Assembly (NCBI RefSeq): GCF_002019635.1 | Contig: NZ_KV917371.1 | Location: forward strand, 2,152,001 to 2,216,000 | Source: Metabacillus halosaccharovorans | GTDB lineage: Bacteria; Bacillota; Bacilli; Bacillales; Bacillaceae | DNA: 64,000 nucleotides | Direction of reading: 5' to 3' | In this document: one piece after another, positions 48,169-55,855 of the stretch | How positions within the stretch are numbered: the first letter of the stretch is position 1 | Layout of the letters: every line of letters begins with the position of its first letter | The notes under the pieces: generated by a model | The model's database searches: none | What the model saw: only the letters and a program-made list of their open reading frames with translations | Told to the model about the DNA's origin: nothing | Made by a program: the position numbers and the translations under genes

Positions 48169-48354
48169 TCATTCCTTAAAAAAATTTTCATATGCAGGTG
48201 AATTTGAATGATCTGTTGCATAAGGATTATCTTCTTTCACATTATCCTTGTCCAAGTTCGTTTTAATGACGAGAGATGGTGAATGTGATGGCTCAGCTAT
48301 TAATCGGTCATCAAGCTCTTTGAAATCGGGTAATTTGTTATTTTTATTAGGCAT
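48169..48354 (-). CDS. 61-residue hypothetical protein, first gene of the csgA-like operon
   Basis: 61 residues, hydrophilic and probably disordered: NKLPDFKELDDRLIAEPSHS and NPYATDHSNSPAYENFF are its clearest features. Ribosome site GAAGGAGGT precedes the ATG. In B. subtilis csgA is accompanied by a small gene, ybxH, and this could be its counterpart, but I cannot confirm this. No clear promoter was seen upstream. Confidence 0.6.
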   Translation of the reverse strand: MPNKNNKLPDFKELDDRLIAEPSHSPSLVIKTNLDKDNVKEDNPYATDHSNSPAYENFFKE

Positions 48355-48477
48355 ATTCTATGCACCTCCTTCATTTATTGTTTGATGTGAATCGTTTTTC
48401 TCTCACGACAATTTTTGGATTTTTTTTAACGTGTAAATTCGTGTGATTAAAGTCATCATAAGAAGGAGGTGATGTAG

Positions 48478-48594
48478 ATGAAGAAAAATACAATCAAAAA
48501 TCAAGAAGTTACAAGATCAGCCAAGGATTTAGCAAAGGATCCAACTCCTGAAGAAAATCCAAAATACGGGAGTAAATCTCACAAAAATAGTTAA
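48478..48594 (+). CDS. 38-residue hydrophilic hypothetical protein
   Basis: 38 codons, beginning MKKNTIKNQEVTRSAKDLAK and ending KYGSKSHKNS. It has a very strong ribosome site (AAGGAGGTGAT, 48463-48473) and its own terminator directly after the stop. Highly charged, no hydrophobic segment, in style like minor SASPs. No family recognised. It is divergent from the csgA-like operon. Confidence 0.62.
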   Translation: MKKNTIKNQEVTRSAKDLAKDPTPEENPKYGSKSHKNS

Positions 48595-48600
48595 ATGAAA

Positions 48601-48655
48601 AAACGCCAGCTCTCGTTTTAGTGCCTATTAAAAGAGAGTCGAGCGTTTTTATTTT
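48601..48655 (+). terminator. Terminator after the 38-residue gene
   Basis: AAACGC (48601-48606) pairs with GCGTTT (48643-48648), and CTCTC pairs with GAGAG inside. TTTTTATTTTG follows. Confidence 0.72.
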
Positions 48656-48714
48656 GATTTGAAATTTGCTTAAGCGTACCTATTTACGAAATTTAATTAA
48701 ACATTGTAGAATAT

Positions 48715-49194
48715 TTATATAGAATCATCTTCAAGTAATATTTGTGTAGACTTCTTAGGAATTGTAACAAGCAAAGATCCGTTTTTATATTTGGTTTTTA
48801 TCTCGTGTTCTTCTACCTTATAGGGAAGGACAATGGTTTTTGACAAACTGTCAAGTGATGAGTAACTTCTAAAAGTTGAAGAATTTTCGTTATACTCTTT
48901 GATTTCTTCCCGATTGGTAATGGAAATCGTCAAATATTGATCCATGAGCTCCAGTTTTATCTGCTCTTTTTTAACTGGTGGAATTTGCATATCAATTACA
49001 CATGTTTGATCTGTTTCGTAAGTATTAACATGTATCGATTTTTGTGGAAATGAACCTTCAAACATAGAATCAAACTCATTCATAAATTGTCTGATTGGTT
49101 CAGAACGAAAGAAATGATCAACTATTTGAAAAAAATCCATTTGTTCGTTTTGAGGGTCTTGTTTATTATTTGTCAATTCATTTTTCTTTCTCAT
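48715..49194 (-). CDS. Hsp20/alpha-crystallin family protein, probably spore coat
   Basis: 159 residues. A basic N-terminus and an amphipathic segment (MDFFQIVDHFFRSEPIRQFM) precede the alpha-crystallin domain; the end has NGSLLVTIPKK, the family G-x-L-x-I-x-I-P strand, and a short acidic tail. Spore-forming bacilli have coat proteins of this family (CotM, CotP). A sigma-K-type promoter directly upstream makes a mother-cell coat role more likely than a heat-shock chaperone. Ribosome site AAGGAGGT. It could equally be a general small heat-shock protein. Confidence 0.8.
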   Translation of the reverse strand: MRKKNELTNNKQDPQNEQMDFFQIVDHFFRSEPIRQFMNEFDSMFEGSFPQKSIHVNTYETDQTCVIDMQIPPVKKEQIKLELMDQYLTISITNREEIKEYNENSSTFRSYSSLDSLSKTIVLPYKVEEHEIKTKYKNGSLLVTIPKKSTQILLEDDSI

Positions 49195-49225
49195 AATGTA
49201 ACCTCCTTGCCTTGTTATGTCAGAG

Positions 49226-49253
49226 TATTATATGTTGAGGAAGATCTAAGTGT
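49226..49253 (-). promoter_or_regulatory. Sigma-K-type promoter for the Hsp20 gene
   Basis: On the minus strand: ACA (49253-49251), exactly 16 nt, then CATATAATA (49234-49226). The -35, spacing and -10 are identical to those of the yppG promoter. It ends about 30 nt before the start codon. Confidence 0.7.
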
Positions 49254-49302
49254 TATTTAATTGTAAAATATTACCTTACATATGTTAAAAGGAGATCATA
49301 TT

Positions 49303-49800
49303 ATGCTGAGGTCGATTTTTGGTAAAAAAGATAAACGTACTGTTGAACAGATTTTTGCGCCTTTATCTGGAAATATAATTGAACTTGAACACGTTCCTGA
49401 TCCAGTTTTTTCTCAAAAATTAATGGGTGAAGGAATTGCCATAGAACCAGCTGAAGGTAAACTTGTGGCACCAATCGATGGACATGTTATTCAAATCTTC
49501 CATACTAAGCATGCGATTGGACTCCGTTCTGAAATAGGAATAGAATTGCTTATTCATATTGGGCTTGAGACTGTAGGTTTAAATGGCAATGGTTTTGATG
49601 TGATTGTTAAAGAAGGTCAGAAGATTAAAGCAGGGGATCCATTAATGACATTTGATCTCAAATTGATTAAAGAAAAGGCAGCAAGTACGATCTCTCCTAT
49701 TATAATTACGAATTCCGATATTGTAGAGAGAATTGAACGTCAAGAAGTTGGGAGTGTAATAAAAGGTTCCACACATATTGCAAATATACATACTAAATAA
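49303..49800 (+). CDS. ypqE: PTS glucose-type EIIA domain protein YpqE
   Basis: Stand-alone EIIA of the glucose family, 165 residues. The phosphoryl-accepting His is in ELLIHIGLETV and the partner His in TKHAIGL. It takes phosphate from HPr-His and may serve sugar permeases lacking their own EIIA domain. ATG 49303 follows AAAAGGAGAT; the in-frame ATG 49282 lies before that site. Confidence 0.9.
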   Translation: MLRSIFGKKDKRTVEQIFAPLSGNIIELEHVPDPVFSQKLMGEGIAIEPAEGKLVAPIDGHVIQIFHTKHAIGLRSEIGIELLIHIGLETVGLNGNGFDVIVKEGQKIKAGDPLMTFDLKLIKEKAASTISPIIITNSDIVERIERQEVGSVIKGSTHIANIHTK

Positions 49801-49892
49801 ATAAGTCGCGTGAAGGCAGAATGAATCTGCTTTTTCTTTTGCAATCCGAGCCTGTAAAAAAGAAAGAAACATTTGTTTCTAAACAATACCAC

Positions 49893-49921
49893 TTTATTAA
49901 CGAACGTTTATTCGGTAAAAT
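49893..49921 (+). promoter_or_regulatory. mrfAB promoter with a LexA (DinR) box in the spacer
   Basis: TTTATT (49893-49898), 17-nt spacer and TAAAAT (49916-49921) make a sigma-A promoter. In the spacer, CGAACGTTTATTCG (49901-49914) fits the Bacillus LexA site CGAACRNRYGTTYG at 11 of 13 specified positions. LexA bound here would block polymerase, so DNA damage should induce mrfAB. Confidence 0.58.
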
Positions 49922-49962
49922 AGAATATAAAGGCTACATTCAAGCAAAAGGTAGTGAAATTG

Positions 49963-52254
49963 ATGGAATTTAAGAAATCATTGGAAAGCATCCTGTTTTC
50001 ATTGAAAAACAGTCAGGAATTTAATGAGCAGATTGTTCATTGGCATACAATACCTTCAAGAGAGGCTGAATATGTAAATTTCCCACTCAATATCGATACG
50101 CGCTTAAAGGAGGCACTTGAAAAAAGAGGTGTTTCACAACTTTATACACATCAGTATGAAGCGTATCAGTTAGCTAAACAAGGTAACAACTTTGTCGCAG
50201 TTACTCCGACCGCATCAGGTAAAACGATTTGTTATAATCTTCCAGTTTTACAACAGATAATAACTGATGAAAACAGCAGAGCTCTTTATTTATTTCCTAC
50301 GAAAGCACTAGCTCAGGACCAGAAATCTGAAATAAACGAAATTATTGAAGAAATGGGTGTTCAGATTAACTCTTATACATATGACGGAGATACATCACCA
50401 GCTATTAGGCAAAAGGTTAGAAAAGCAGGTCATATCGTTATAACTAATCCAGATATGCTACATTCTGCCATATTGCCTCATCACACAAAATGGGTATCAT
50501 TGTTTGAAAATCTCAAGTATATAGTGATTGATGAATTACATATTTATAGAGGGATATTTGGAAGTCATGTTGCAAATGTTATTCGTCGACTAAAACGAAT
50601 TTGTGAATTTTATGGAAGTACTCCACAATTTATTTGTACATCTGCAACAATTGCCAACCCGCAGGAATTAGGTGAAACATTAACTGGAACGACCATGAAT
50701 CTAATAGCTAAAAATGGTGCACCTTCAAGTAAGAAGCATTTCATTTTTTATAACCCTCCAATCGTAAATAAGCCGTTAAACATTAGAAGAAGTGCTACAT
50801 TAGAGGTAAGAAGGCTAGCAGGAGAATTTTTGAAAAATAAGATTCAAACAATTGTGTTTGCCCGTAGTAGGGTACGAGTGGAAATCATTTTAACGTATTT
50901 ACAACAATTAATAAAAAATGAGCTTACAAAAAAATCAATTCGGGGATATCGTGGAGGATACTTACCGAAGCAGAGAAGAGAAATAGAAAGAGGTCTCCGA
51001 ATTGGAGAGATATTAGGTGTTGTTAGTACAAATGCACTTGAATTAGGTGTAGACATCGGAAGTCTTCAGGTTTGTATTATGACAGGATATCCGGGAACCA
51101 TTGCAAGTGCTTGGCAACAAGCCGGCAGGGCTGGCAGAAGACAAGGTGAAGCGGTTATTCTAATGGTGGCGAGTTCCAGCCCTCTTGATCAATACATCAT
51201 TCAAAATCCTCGTTACTTCTTTGAACAAAATCCGGAAACAGCTATCATTAACCCGGATAATTTAGTTGTGCTGGTAGACCATTTAAAGTGTGCAGCATTT
51301 GAATTGCCGTTTAAGGAAGGAGATACATTTGATGGATTGGAGCTCGAAGATATCTTGCAATTTTTAGCAGAAGAACGAGTGTTGTATTTCAATAATCAAA
51401 CGTATCATTGGATGAATGACGCTTTTCCGGCACACAATATTAGTCTTCGCTCTGCATCACAAGAAAATGTAATTATTATAGATCAATCGGATATTGCCAA
51501 TATTAAGGTTATTGGTGAGATGGATCGTTTTAGTGCAATGACTCTACTTCATGATGAAGCCATTTATTTGCACCAAGGTGTCCAATTTCAAGTTGAAAAA
51601 CTGGATTGGGAAGAGAAAAAAGCATTTGTTAGAGAAGTAAATGTAGATTATTTTACTGACGCAAATTTAGCTGTGCAATTAAAGGTTCTTGAAGAAGATG
51701 AAACATATGTAAAAGACCATGCAGTTTTTGGTTATGGAGATGTGACTGTCCAAGCAATGGCTACTATTTTTAAAAAAATAAAGTTTGATACACACGAAAA
51801 CATAGGTTCAGGACCAATTCATTTACCTGAAGAAGAACTCCATACAAATTCAGCATGGATGAGTTTCCAATCGAACATGATAGAAGATCTGGGTGAAAAA
51901 CGTATGGAGGAATCATTAATAGGTGTTGCAAACGTACTGCAACATGTTGCACCATTAAAAGTAATGTGTGATCCATCTGACTTACATGTTGTAGCTCAAA
52001 TCAAGGCTATTCATAATGATAAACCGACTGTATTCCTATATGACCGATATCCAGGTGGTGTAGGTCTTTCTAAAAAAATCCATGAAACGATGAGACCTGT
52101 CCTCTCAGAGGCTTTGAGATTAATAGATCAGTGTCCTTGTTATTCAGGCTGTCCATCATGCATTGGGGTAGAAGGTTCATCTGATACATCGAAAAAAGAT
52201 GCTTATTTACTTCTAAGCATATTAAAGGATGAAGCAAATGTCAGTAAAACATAA
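49963..52254 (+). CDS. mrfA: Mitomycin repair helicase MrfA (YprA)
   Basis: Superfamily 2 DNA helicase, about 763 residues. Motif I TPTASGKT, motif II DELH, motif III CTSATIANP and motif VI QQAGRAGRR are intact. The C-terminal DUF1998 domain carries a four-cysteine zinc motif in CPCYSGCPSC. In B. subtilis MrfA works with the exonuclease MrfB in a UvrABC-independent repair route for mitomycin C lesions. ATG 49963 fits AGGTAG (49949-49954) at 8 nt; TTG 49960 and GTG 49954 are alternatives. It overlaps mrfB. Confidence 0.94.
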   Translation: MEFKKSLESILFSLKNSQEFNEQIVHWHTIPSREAEYVNFPLNIDTRLKEALEKRGVSQLYTHQYEAYQLAKQGNNFVAVTPTASGKTICYNLPVLQQIITDENSRALYLFPTKALAQDQKSEINEIIEEMGVQINSYTYDGDTSPAIRQKVRKAGHIVITNPDMLHSAILPHHTKWVSLFENLKYIVIDELHIYRGIFGSHVANVIRRLKRICEFYGSTPQFICTSATIANPQELGETLTGTTMNLIAKNGAPSSKKHFIFYNPPIVNKPLNIRRSATLEVRRLAGEFLKNKIQTIVFARSRVRVEIILTYLQQLIKNELTKKSIRGYRGGYLPKQRREIERGLRIGEILGVVSTNALELGVDIGSLQVCIMTGYPGTIASAWQQAGRAGRRQGEAVILMVASSSPLDQYIIQNPRYFFEQNPETAIINPDNLVVLVDHLKCAAFELPFKEGDTFDGLELEDILQFLAEERVLYFNNQTYHWMNDAFPAHNISLRSASQENVIIIDQSDIANIKVIGEMDRFSAMTLLHDEAIYLHQGVQFQVEKLDWEEKKAFVREVNVDYFTDANLAVQLKVLEEDETYVKDHAVFGYGDVTVQAMATIFKKIKFDTHENIGSGPIHLPEEELHTNSAWMSFQSNMIEDLGEKRMEESLIGVANVLQHVAPLKVMCDPSDLHVVAQIKAIHNDKPTVFLYDRYPGGVGLSKKIHETMRPVLSEALRLIDQCPCYSGCPSCIGVEGSSDTSKKDAYLLLSILKDEANVSKT

Positions 52255-53503
52255 ACTAAATCGATTAAAAAAACACGTGATTCGAGAAGAAGAAGAGATT
52301 GTTCCTGAAAAACCTGCTAAAGATTCTAACACCGATCTTTGGGAGGATTACCAAACATCTGTTTTCACTTATGATAACCAGTATTGTTTGATAAGGGAGG
52401 TAGTTTATCCACTTGATTACAAACACGGGCATTATAGATTAAGAGAATTTAAAGAAGTTGTGGCAAGATGGAATGAAAGTGAACTCCAACATCCGCTTTC
52501 TTCGAAGAATCACCATCCTGGTGAATTATTTTTCTTTGATACAGAAACAACAGGTTTAGGAGGAGGAACTGGAAATACCATATTTTTATTGGGGCAAGCC
52601 CAAGTGTTGGATAATTGTGTTGTCGTTAAACAACATTTATTACCTAAACCGGGCAATGAAGTTGCACTTTATCAAAGCTTTTTAAAAGGGATTAATAGCA
52701 AGACTCTTGTTACGTATAATGGCAAAGCGTTTGACTGGCCTCAGGTCAAGACAAGACATACATTAATTCGCGAACAAGTACCGAGTCTCCCTCCTTTTGG
52801 TCATTTTGATTTATTTCATGCTGCTCGAAGATTATGGAAAAATGAGTTGGAATCAGTGAAACTTTCGAAGGTAGAAAGTGAAATATTAGGAATACAACGC
52901 GAAAATGATATTCCGGGGTTTTTAGCGCCGATGATCTATTTCGAATTTGTTAAACAGCAAAATCCGGAAATTATCGCAGGTGTATTAAAACATAATGAAA
53001 TTGATGTTTTATCACTTATCACACTATACACTCATCTCTCTACTAAATTACTAGATATAAATAGTAAAACAACAAACTCTGAACACTATGAAATTGCAAG
53101 GTGGCTAGAGTATATTGGAGAAAAAGATTCAGCACTTCATGCATACTCTTCATTTGTTAAAAAAGAATCAAGTCAGGAACCTCAAGCAAAATTTGCTCTT
53201 TCCCTTCTTTACAAAAAGCAGAAGAATTGGAAACAAGCTGTCATGCTTTGGGAAGAAATAGTGAGTGAACCAAACAAAAAAGAGGTATCTTTTATGGCCG
53301 CAGTAGAACTAGCTAAATTTTATGAGCATCAGGAAAAAGATTTTTTAAAAGCGATGGAATACACAGATATACTGAGACAACAATCTGAAAAAAATATTGA
53401 GTTGAATAAGTTAATAAATGCTGAGGAAATTAGAAAAAGGATAGAAAGAATTGAAAGGAAATATTATCGATATATTGCCCGGGCAAGCGCAAAAAATGAG
53501 TAA
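52238..53503 (+). CDS. mrfB: Mitomycin repair exonuclease MrfB (YprB)
   Basis: 421 residues. The DEDDh exonuclease core includes FFDTETTGLGGGTGNT (first Asp/Glu pair), LVTYNGKAFDWPQVK and HNEIDVLSL (His and last Asp). A C-terminal TPR-like region (ALSLLYKKQKNWKQAVMLWE) may hold partners. Pairs with MrfA in repair of mitomycin C damage. ATG 52238 follows AAAGGATG; ATG 52229 is too close. It starts inside mrfA. Confidence 0.93.
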   Translation: MSVKHKLNRLKKHVIREEEEIVPEKPAKDSNTDLWEDYQTSVFTYDNQYCLIREVVYPLDYKHGHYRLREFKEVVARWNESELQHPLSSKNHHPGELFFFDTETTGLGGGTGNTIFLLGQAQVLDNCVVVKQHLLPKPGNEVALYQSFLKGINSKTLVTYNGKAFDWPQVKTRHTLIREQVPSLPPFGHFDLFHAARRLWKNELESVKLSKVESEILGIQRENDIPGFLAPMIYFEFVKQQNPEIIAGVLKHNEIDVLSLITLYTHLSTKLLDINSKTTNSEHYEIARWLEYIGEKDSALHAYSSFVKKESSQEPQAKFALSLLYKKQKNWKQAVMLWEEIVSEPNKKEVSFMAAVELAKFYEHQEKDFLKAMEYTDILRQQSEKNIELNKLINAEEIRKRIERIERKYYRYIARASAKNE

Positions 53504-53625
53504 TTTCGCCATTTTTTTGACGAAATCATGAACTTTTTTGAAAGTTATTAATAAGAATTGTAGGATTATAGGGAACGATGTAAAATAAGGGACTGTAGTT
53601 TAATTTTTATAAGGGAGAGACAACT

Positions 53626-53721
53626 GTGTATAAAAGTGTTTTATACTTATTTTTCATCGTGATCGTATTAACCATCTTCATATTTACTAACTTTAAAGAA
53701 AGCTTTTTAACGTTTCTATAA
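53626..53721 (+). CDS. 31-residue single-pass membrane peptide
   Basis: 31 codons, starting MYKSVLYLFFIVIVLTIFIF and ending ESFLTFL. One membrane helix with a short polar tail. GTG start with GGGAGAG 7 nt upstream. A promoter, TTGAAA (53538-53543), 17 nt, TAGGAT (53561-53566), precedes it. No family recognised. Such peptides are often missed by gene finders. Confidence 0.62.
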   Translation: MYKSVLYLFFIVIVLTIFIFTNFKESFLTFL

Positions 53722-53742
53722 AAATTAGGTTTTTGAATTAGT

Positions 53743-53770
53743 ACATGTATGTACCTTTCATCATAGGCTA
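53743..53770 (+). promoter_or_regulatory. Sigma-K-type promoter for cotD
   Basis: ACA (53743-53745), 16 nt, CATAGGCTA (53762-53770): an exact fit to AC-N16-CATANNNTA. It lies about 40 nt before the cotD start. B. subtilis cotD is a classic sigma-K gene (with GerE). Confidence 0.82.
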
Positions 53771-53811
53771 AAAGTGTAAGACATGATAAAAAGATGAAAG
53801 GAGAATGCAAC

Positions 53812-54093
53812 ATGCATTGTAGACCAAAAGTTATGGCACCAATCGTACACCCAACAAAATGTTGTGTTAACAATACGTACTCTGAAACAATCGTACCACA
53901 CATTCATCCACAACACACAACAACTGTAAACCATGAATTTTATAAGCACCAACACTATTTCCCTCAAACTCAGTCTGTACAAAATGAGGTTACACACCAA
54001 CATTTTAATGTGTACGGTCCAACACCGGGTTTTGGACCGGGAGCAGGTCCAGTTCCACGTCCGGGTTTTGGTCCAGGACCATTTTTTAGATAA
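53812..54093 (+). CDS. cotD: Inner spore coat protein D
   Basis: 93 residues. The N-terminus MHCRPKVMAPIVHPTKCC and the block IVPHIHPQHTTTVNH match CotD closely. His-, Pro- and Cys-rich, as expected. The C-terminus differs from B. subtilis: a Gly/Pro/Phe repeat (PGFGPGAGPVPRPGFGPGP) replaces the cysteine-containing end. ATG 53812 follows AAAGGAG; the ATG at 53794 lies before that site. A terminator follows. Confidence 0.92.
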   Translation: MHCRPKVMAPIVHPTKCCVNNTYSETIVPHIHPQHTTTVNHEFYKHQHYFPQTQSVQNEVTHQHFNVYGPTPGFGPGAGPVPRPGFGPGPFFR

Positions 54094-54136
54094 CAGAAAA
54101 GCACTAAGGAGCTGAATTTCGGCTCCTTTCTGTTTA
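54093..54136 (+). terminator. Terminator after cotD
   Basis: ACAGAAA (54093-54099) pairs with TTTCTGT (54127-54133), and AAGGAGC (54106-54112) with GCTCCTT (54122-54128). TTATTTA follows. The two helices share two bases, so they are partly alternative. Confidence 0.7.
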
Positions 54137-54270
54137 TTTATGAAATGATGAAGGAAACTACATCTTTATACAAAACATTTATAAGTTCAGATCAGCTGGG
54201 AGTATAATATAATTACTAACATGTTCGTTATAATTAGAAAAAAAGTTCGTATAATGATAAAGGTGATTAA

Positions 54271-54831
54271 ATGAAAGTTTTAACTGTTTCAGGATATAAA
54301 TCTCATGAATTAGGCGTCTTTAAGCAAGATGATAAAGCTGTTGAGTATATTAAAAAGGCGATTGAAAAGTCTTTGATAGGATATTTAGAGGAAGGGTTAG
54401 AATGGGTGATCATTAGTGGACAAATGGGTGTGGAACTATGGGCAGCAGACGTGGTTTTTGACCTTCAATTGCAATATCCCGAGTTAAAACTTGCCATCCT
54501 CACTCCATTTCTAAATCAAGAATCAAAGTGGAATGAGAAAAACCAGGAATACTATGAATTGATTCTTTCACAAGCAGATTTTGTGGATAGTATTTCAAAA
54601 AGAGAATATGATAGTCCACTGCAATTTAAACAAAAAAATCAATTTCTTGTAGACAAAAGCGATGGTTTATTACTTTTATATGATGAAGAAAAAGAAGGGA
54701 CTCCTAAATTCCTTCTGGAAACAGCAAGAAAAAAACAGCAATTAACATCCTATATGATCAGTACGATTAATTTCTTAGATTTACAAAGTGTTGTCGAGGA
54801 AGAAACAATGAAAAATAATGATTTTTGGTAA
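54271..54831 (+). CDS. ypsA: YpsA, SLOG-superfamily protein
   Basis: 186 residues of DUF1273, a SLOG/LOG-type Rossmann fold likely to bind a nucleotide-derived ligand. [12 protein letters not shown] (6-17), [17 protein letters not shown] and the later LLLLYDEE are the conserved parts. In B. subtilis and Staphylococcus aureus YpsA affects cell division. It lies directly upstream of gpsB, the conserved pairing in Firmicutes. Ribosome site AAAGGTGATT. Confidence 0.9.
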   Translation: MKVLTVSGYKSHELGVFKQDDKAVEYIKKAIEKSLIGYLEEGLEWVIISGQMGVELWAADVVFDLQLQYPELKLAILTPFLNQESKWNEKNQEYYELILSQADFVDSISKREYDSPLQFKQKNQFLVDKSDGLLLLYDEEKEGTPKFLLETARKKQQLTSYMISTINFLDLQSVVEEETMKNNDFW

Positions 54832-54933
54832 AAAGTAGGAAATTTACTAAATTTACATGACAATGAAATTGACAATTTACATAATTTCTGAAAAAATATA
54901 AATTGAGGACTTCGCTATAATGAGGTGAAAGAA

Positions 54934-55233
54934 ATGCTTGCCGATAAATTAAAGTTAACTGCTAAAGAAATATTAGAAAAAGAATTTAAGTCAGGTGTTA
55001 GAGGTTACAAGCAAGAAGAAGTAGACAAATTTTTAGATCAAGTTATAAAGGATTATGAAACATTCCACCAAGAGTATGAAGATCTACAGCAGGAGAATTT
55101 ACGCTTGAAAAAGCAGTTGGATGATACATACAAAAAACAAACGCCTGTACAAACAAATACCACAAATTTTGATATCTTAAAGCGATTATCAAATTTAGAA
55201 AAGCATGTATTTGGTAGTAAATTGTACGATTGA
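54934..55233 (+). CDS. gpsB: Cell division protein GpsB
   Basis: 99 residues, DivIVA-like. The N-terminal membrane-binding domain with [20 protein letters not shown] is followed by a coiled coil ([20 protein letters not shown]) and the C-terminal trimer piece [19 protein letters not shown]. It moves PBP1 (ponA product, in this window) between division site and side wall. ATG 54934 follows GAGGTGA; GTG 54925 falls within that site. Confidence 0.96.
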   Translation: MLADKLKLTAKEILEKEFKSGVRGYKQEEVDKFLDQVIKDYETFHQEYEDLQQENLRLKKQLDDTYKKQTPVQTNTTNFDILKRLSNLEKHVFGSKLYD

Positions 55234-55250
55234 TCACTAATTATTTCCAC

Positions 55251-55279
55251 TTGTTTTGTGTGTAATGATTAGGTATACT
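55251..55279 (+). promoter_or_regulatory. Sigma-A promoter for rnpB
   Basis: TTGTTT (55251-55256), 17-nt spacer, TATACT (55274-55279). This predicts a start near 55286-55290, just at the 5' end of the RNase P RNA. Confidence 0.78.
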
Positions 55280-55292
55280 AGTGTTACTGTTT

Positions 55293-55702
55293 CGTTAATA
55301 ACGTTCAGGTAATCGCTGCAGTCTTAAGGATTGTAGAGGAAAGTCCATGCTCGCACGGTGCTGAGATGCCCGTAGTGTTCGTGCCTAGCGAATTCATAAG
55401 CTAGGGCAGCCGGGTTCGCTTGGCTGACGGCAGGGAAAAGGCCTAAGTCCAATTGGATATGGCCTGAATACCTTGAAAGTGCCACAGTGACGGAGTCTTA
55501 CGAGAAATCGTAAGAGTGGAACGAGGTAAACCCCACGAGCGAGAAACCCAAATTATGGTAGGGGCACCTTCTTGGAGGAATTGAACAAAGAGAAGGACAA
55601 AAGTTTCATAACTTTTGTAGATAGATGATTACCACCTGAGTACGAGGCTTATGCCGTTTGAAGTACGATGGAACAAAACATGGCTTATCGAACGTTATTT
55701 GA
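55293..55702 (+). ncRNA. rnpB: RNase P RNA, Bacillus B type
   Basis: Catalytic RNA that matures the 5' ends of tRNAs. Conserved blocks are present in order: GTAATCGCTGCAG, GAGGAAAGTCCATGCTCGCA (about 55336-55355), GAAAGTGCCACAGTGACG, GGTAAACCCC, GCGAGAAACCCAAAT, and near the 3' end GTACGATGGAACAAAACATG. P1 closes as AATAACGTTC (55297-55306) with GAACGTTATT (55690-55699). About 410 nt, usual for the B type. Exact ends are estimates. Confidence 0.95.
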
Positions 55703-55727
55703 AATCAGTATCATTTGATAAAGAACA

Positions 55728-55758
55728 GGGGCTGATCATATCAGCTCCTTTTTATTTA
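55728..55758 (+). terminator. Terminator after rnpB
   Basis: GGGGCTGAT (55728-55736) pairs with ATCAGCTCC (55740-55748), one G-U pair, then TTTTTATTT. Confidence 0.82.
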
Positions 55759-55855
55759 ATTAATTTTGTTGGATATACTTGGATATATACGAAGAATATG
55801 GCCGAAGATATATAATGATTTACAAGAATTTTCTGCATAAGGGTAGGGTATACAA

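Noticed and set aside
47512-48354. The minus-strand small-gene operon as a prophage remnant
   Set aside because: No integrase, terminase, tail, lysis or attachment-site sequence is visible. The neighbouring genes are spore genes in a conserved order, so a phage origin rests only on the Tad1/Acb2-like product.
54215-54260. Repeated GTTCGT before ypsA as a LexA site
   Set aside because: The two GTTCGT copies are direct, not inverted, and the AAC...GTTC spacing is two instead of four, so they do not fit the LexA consensus.
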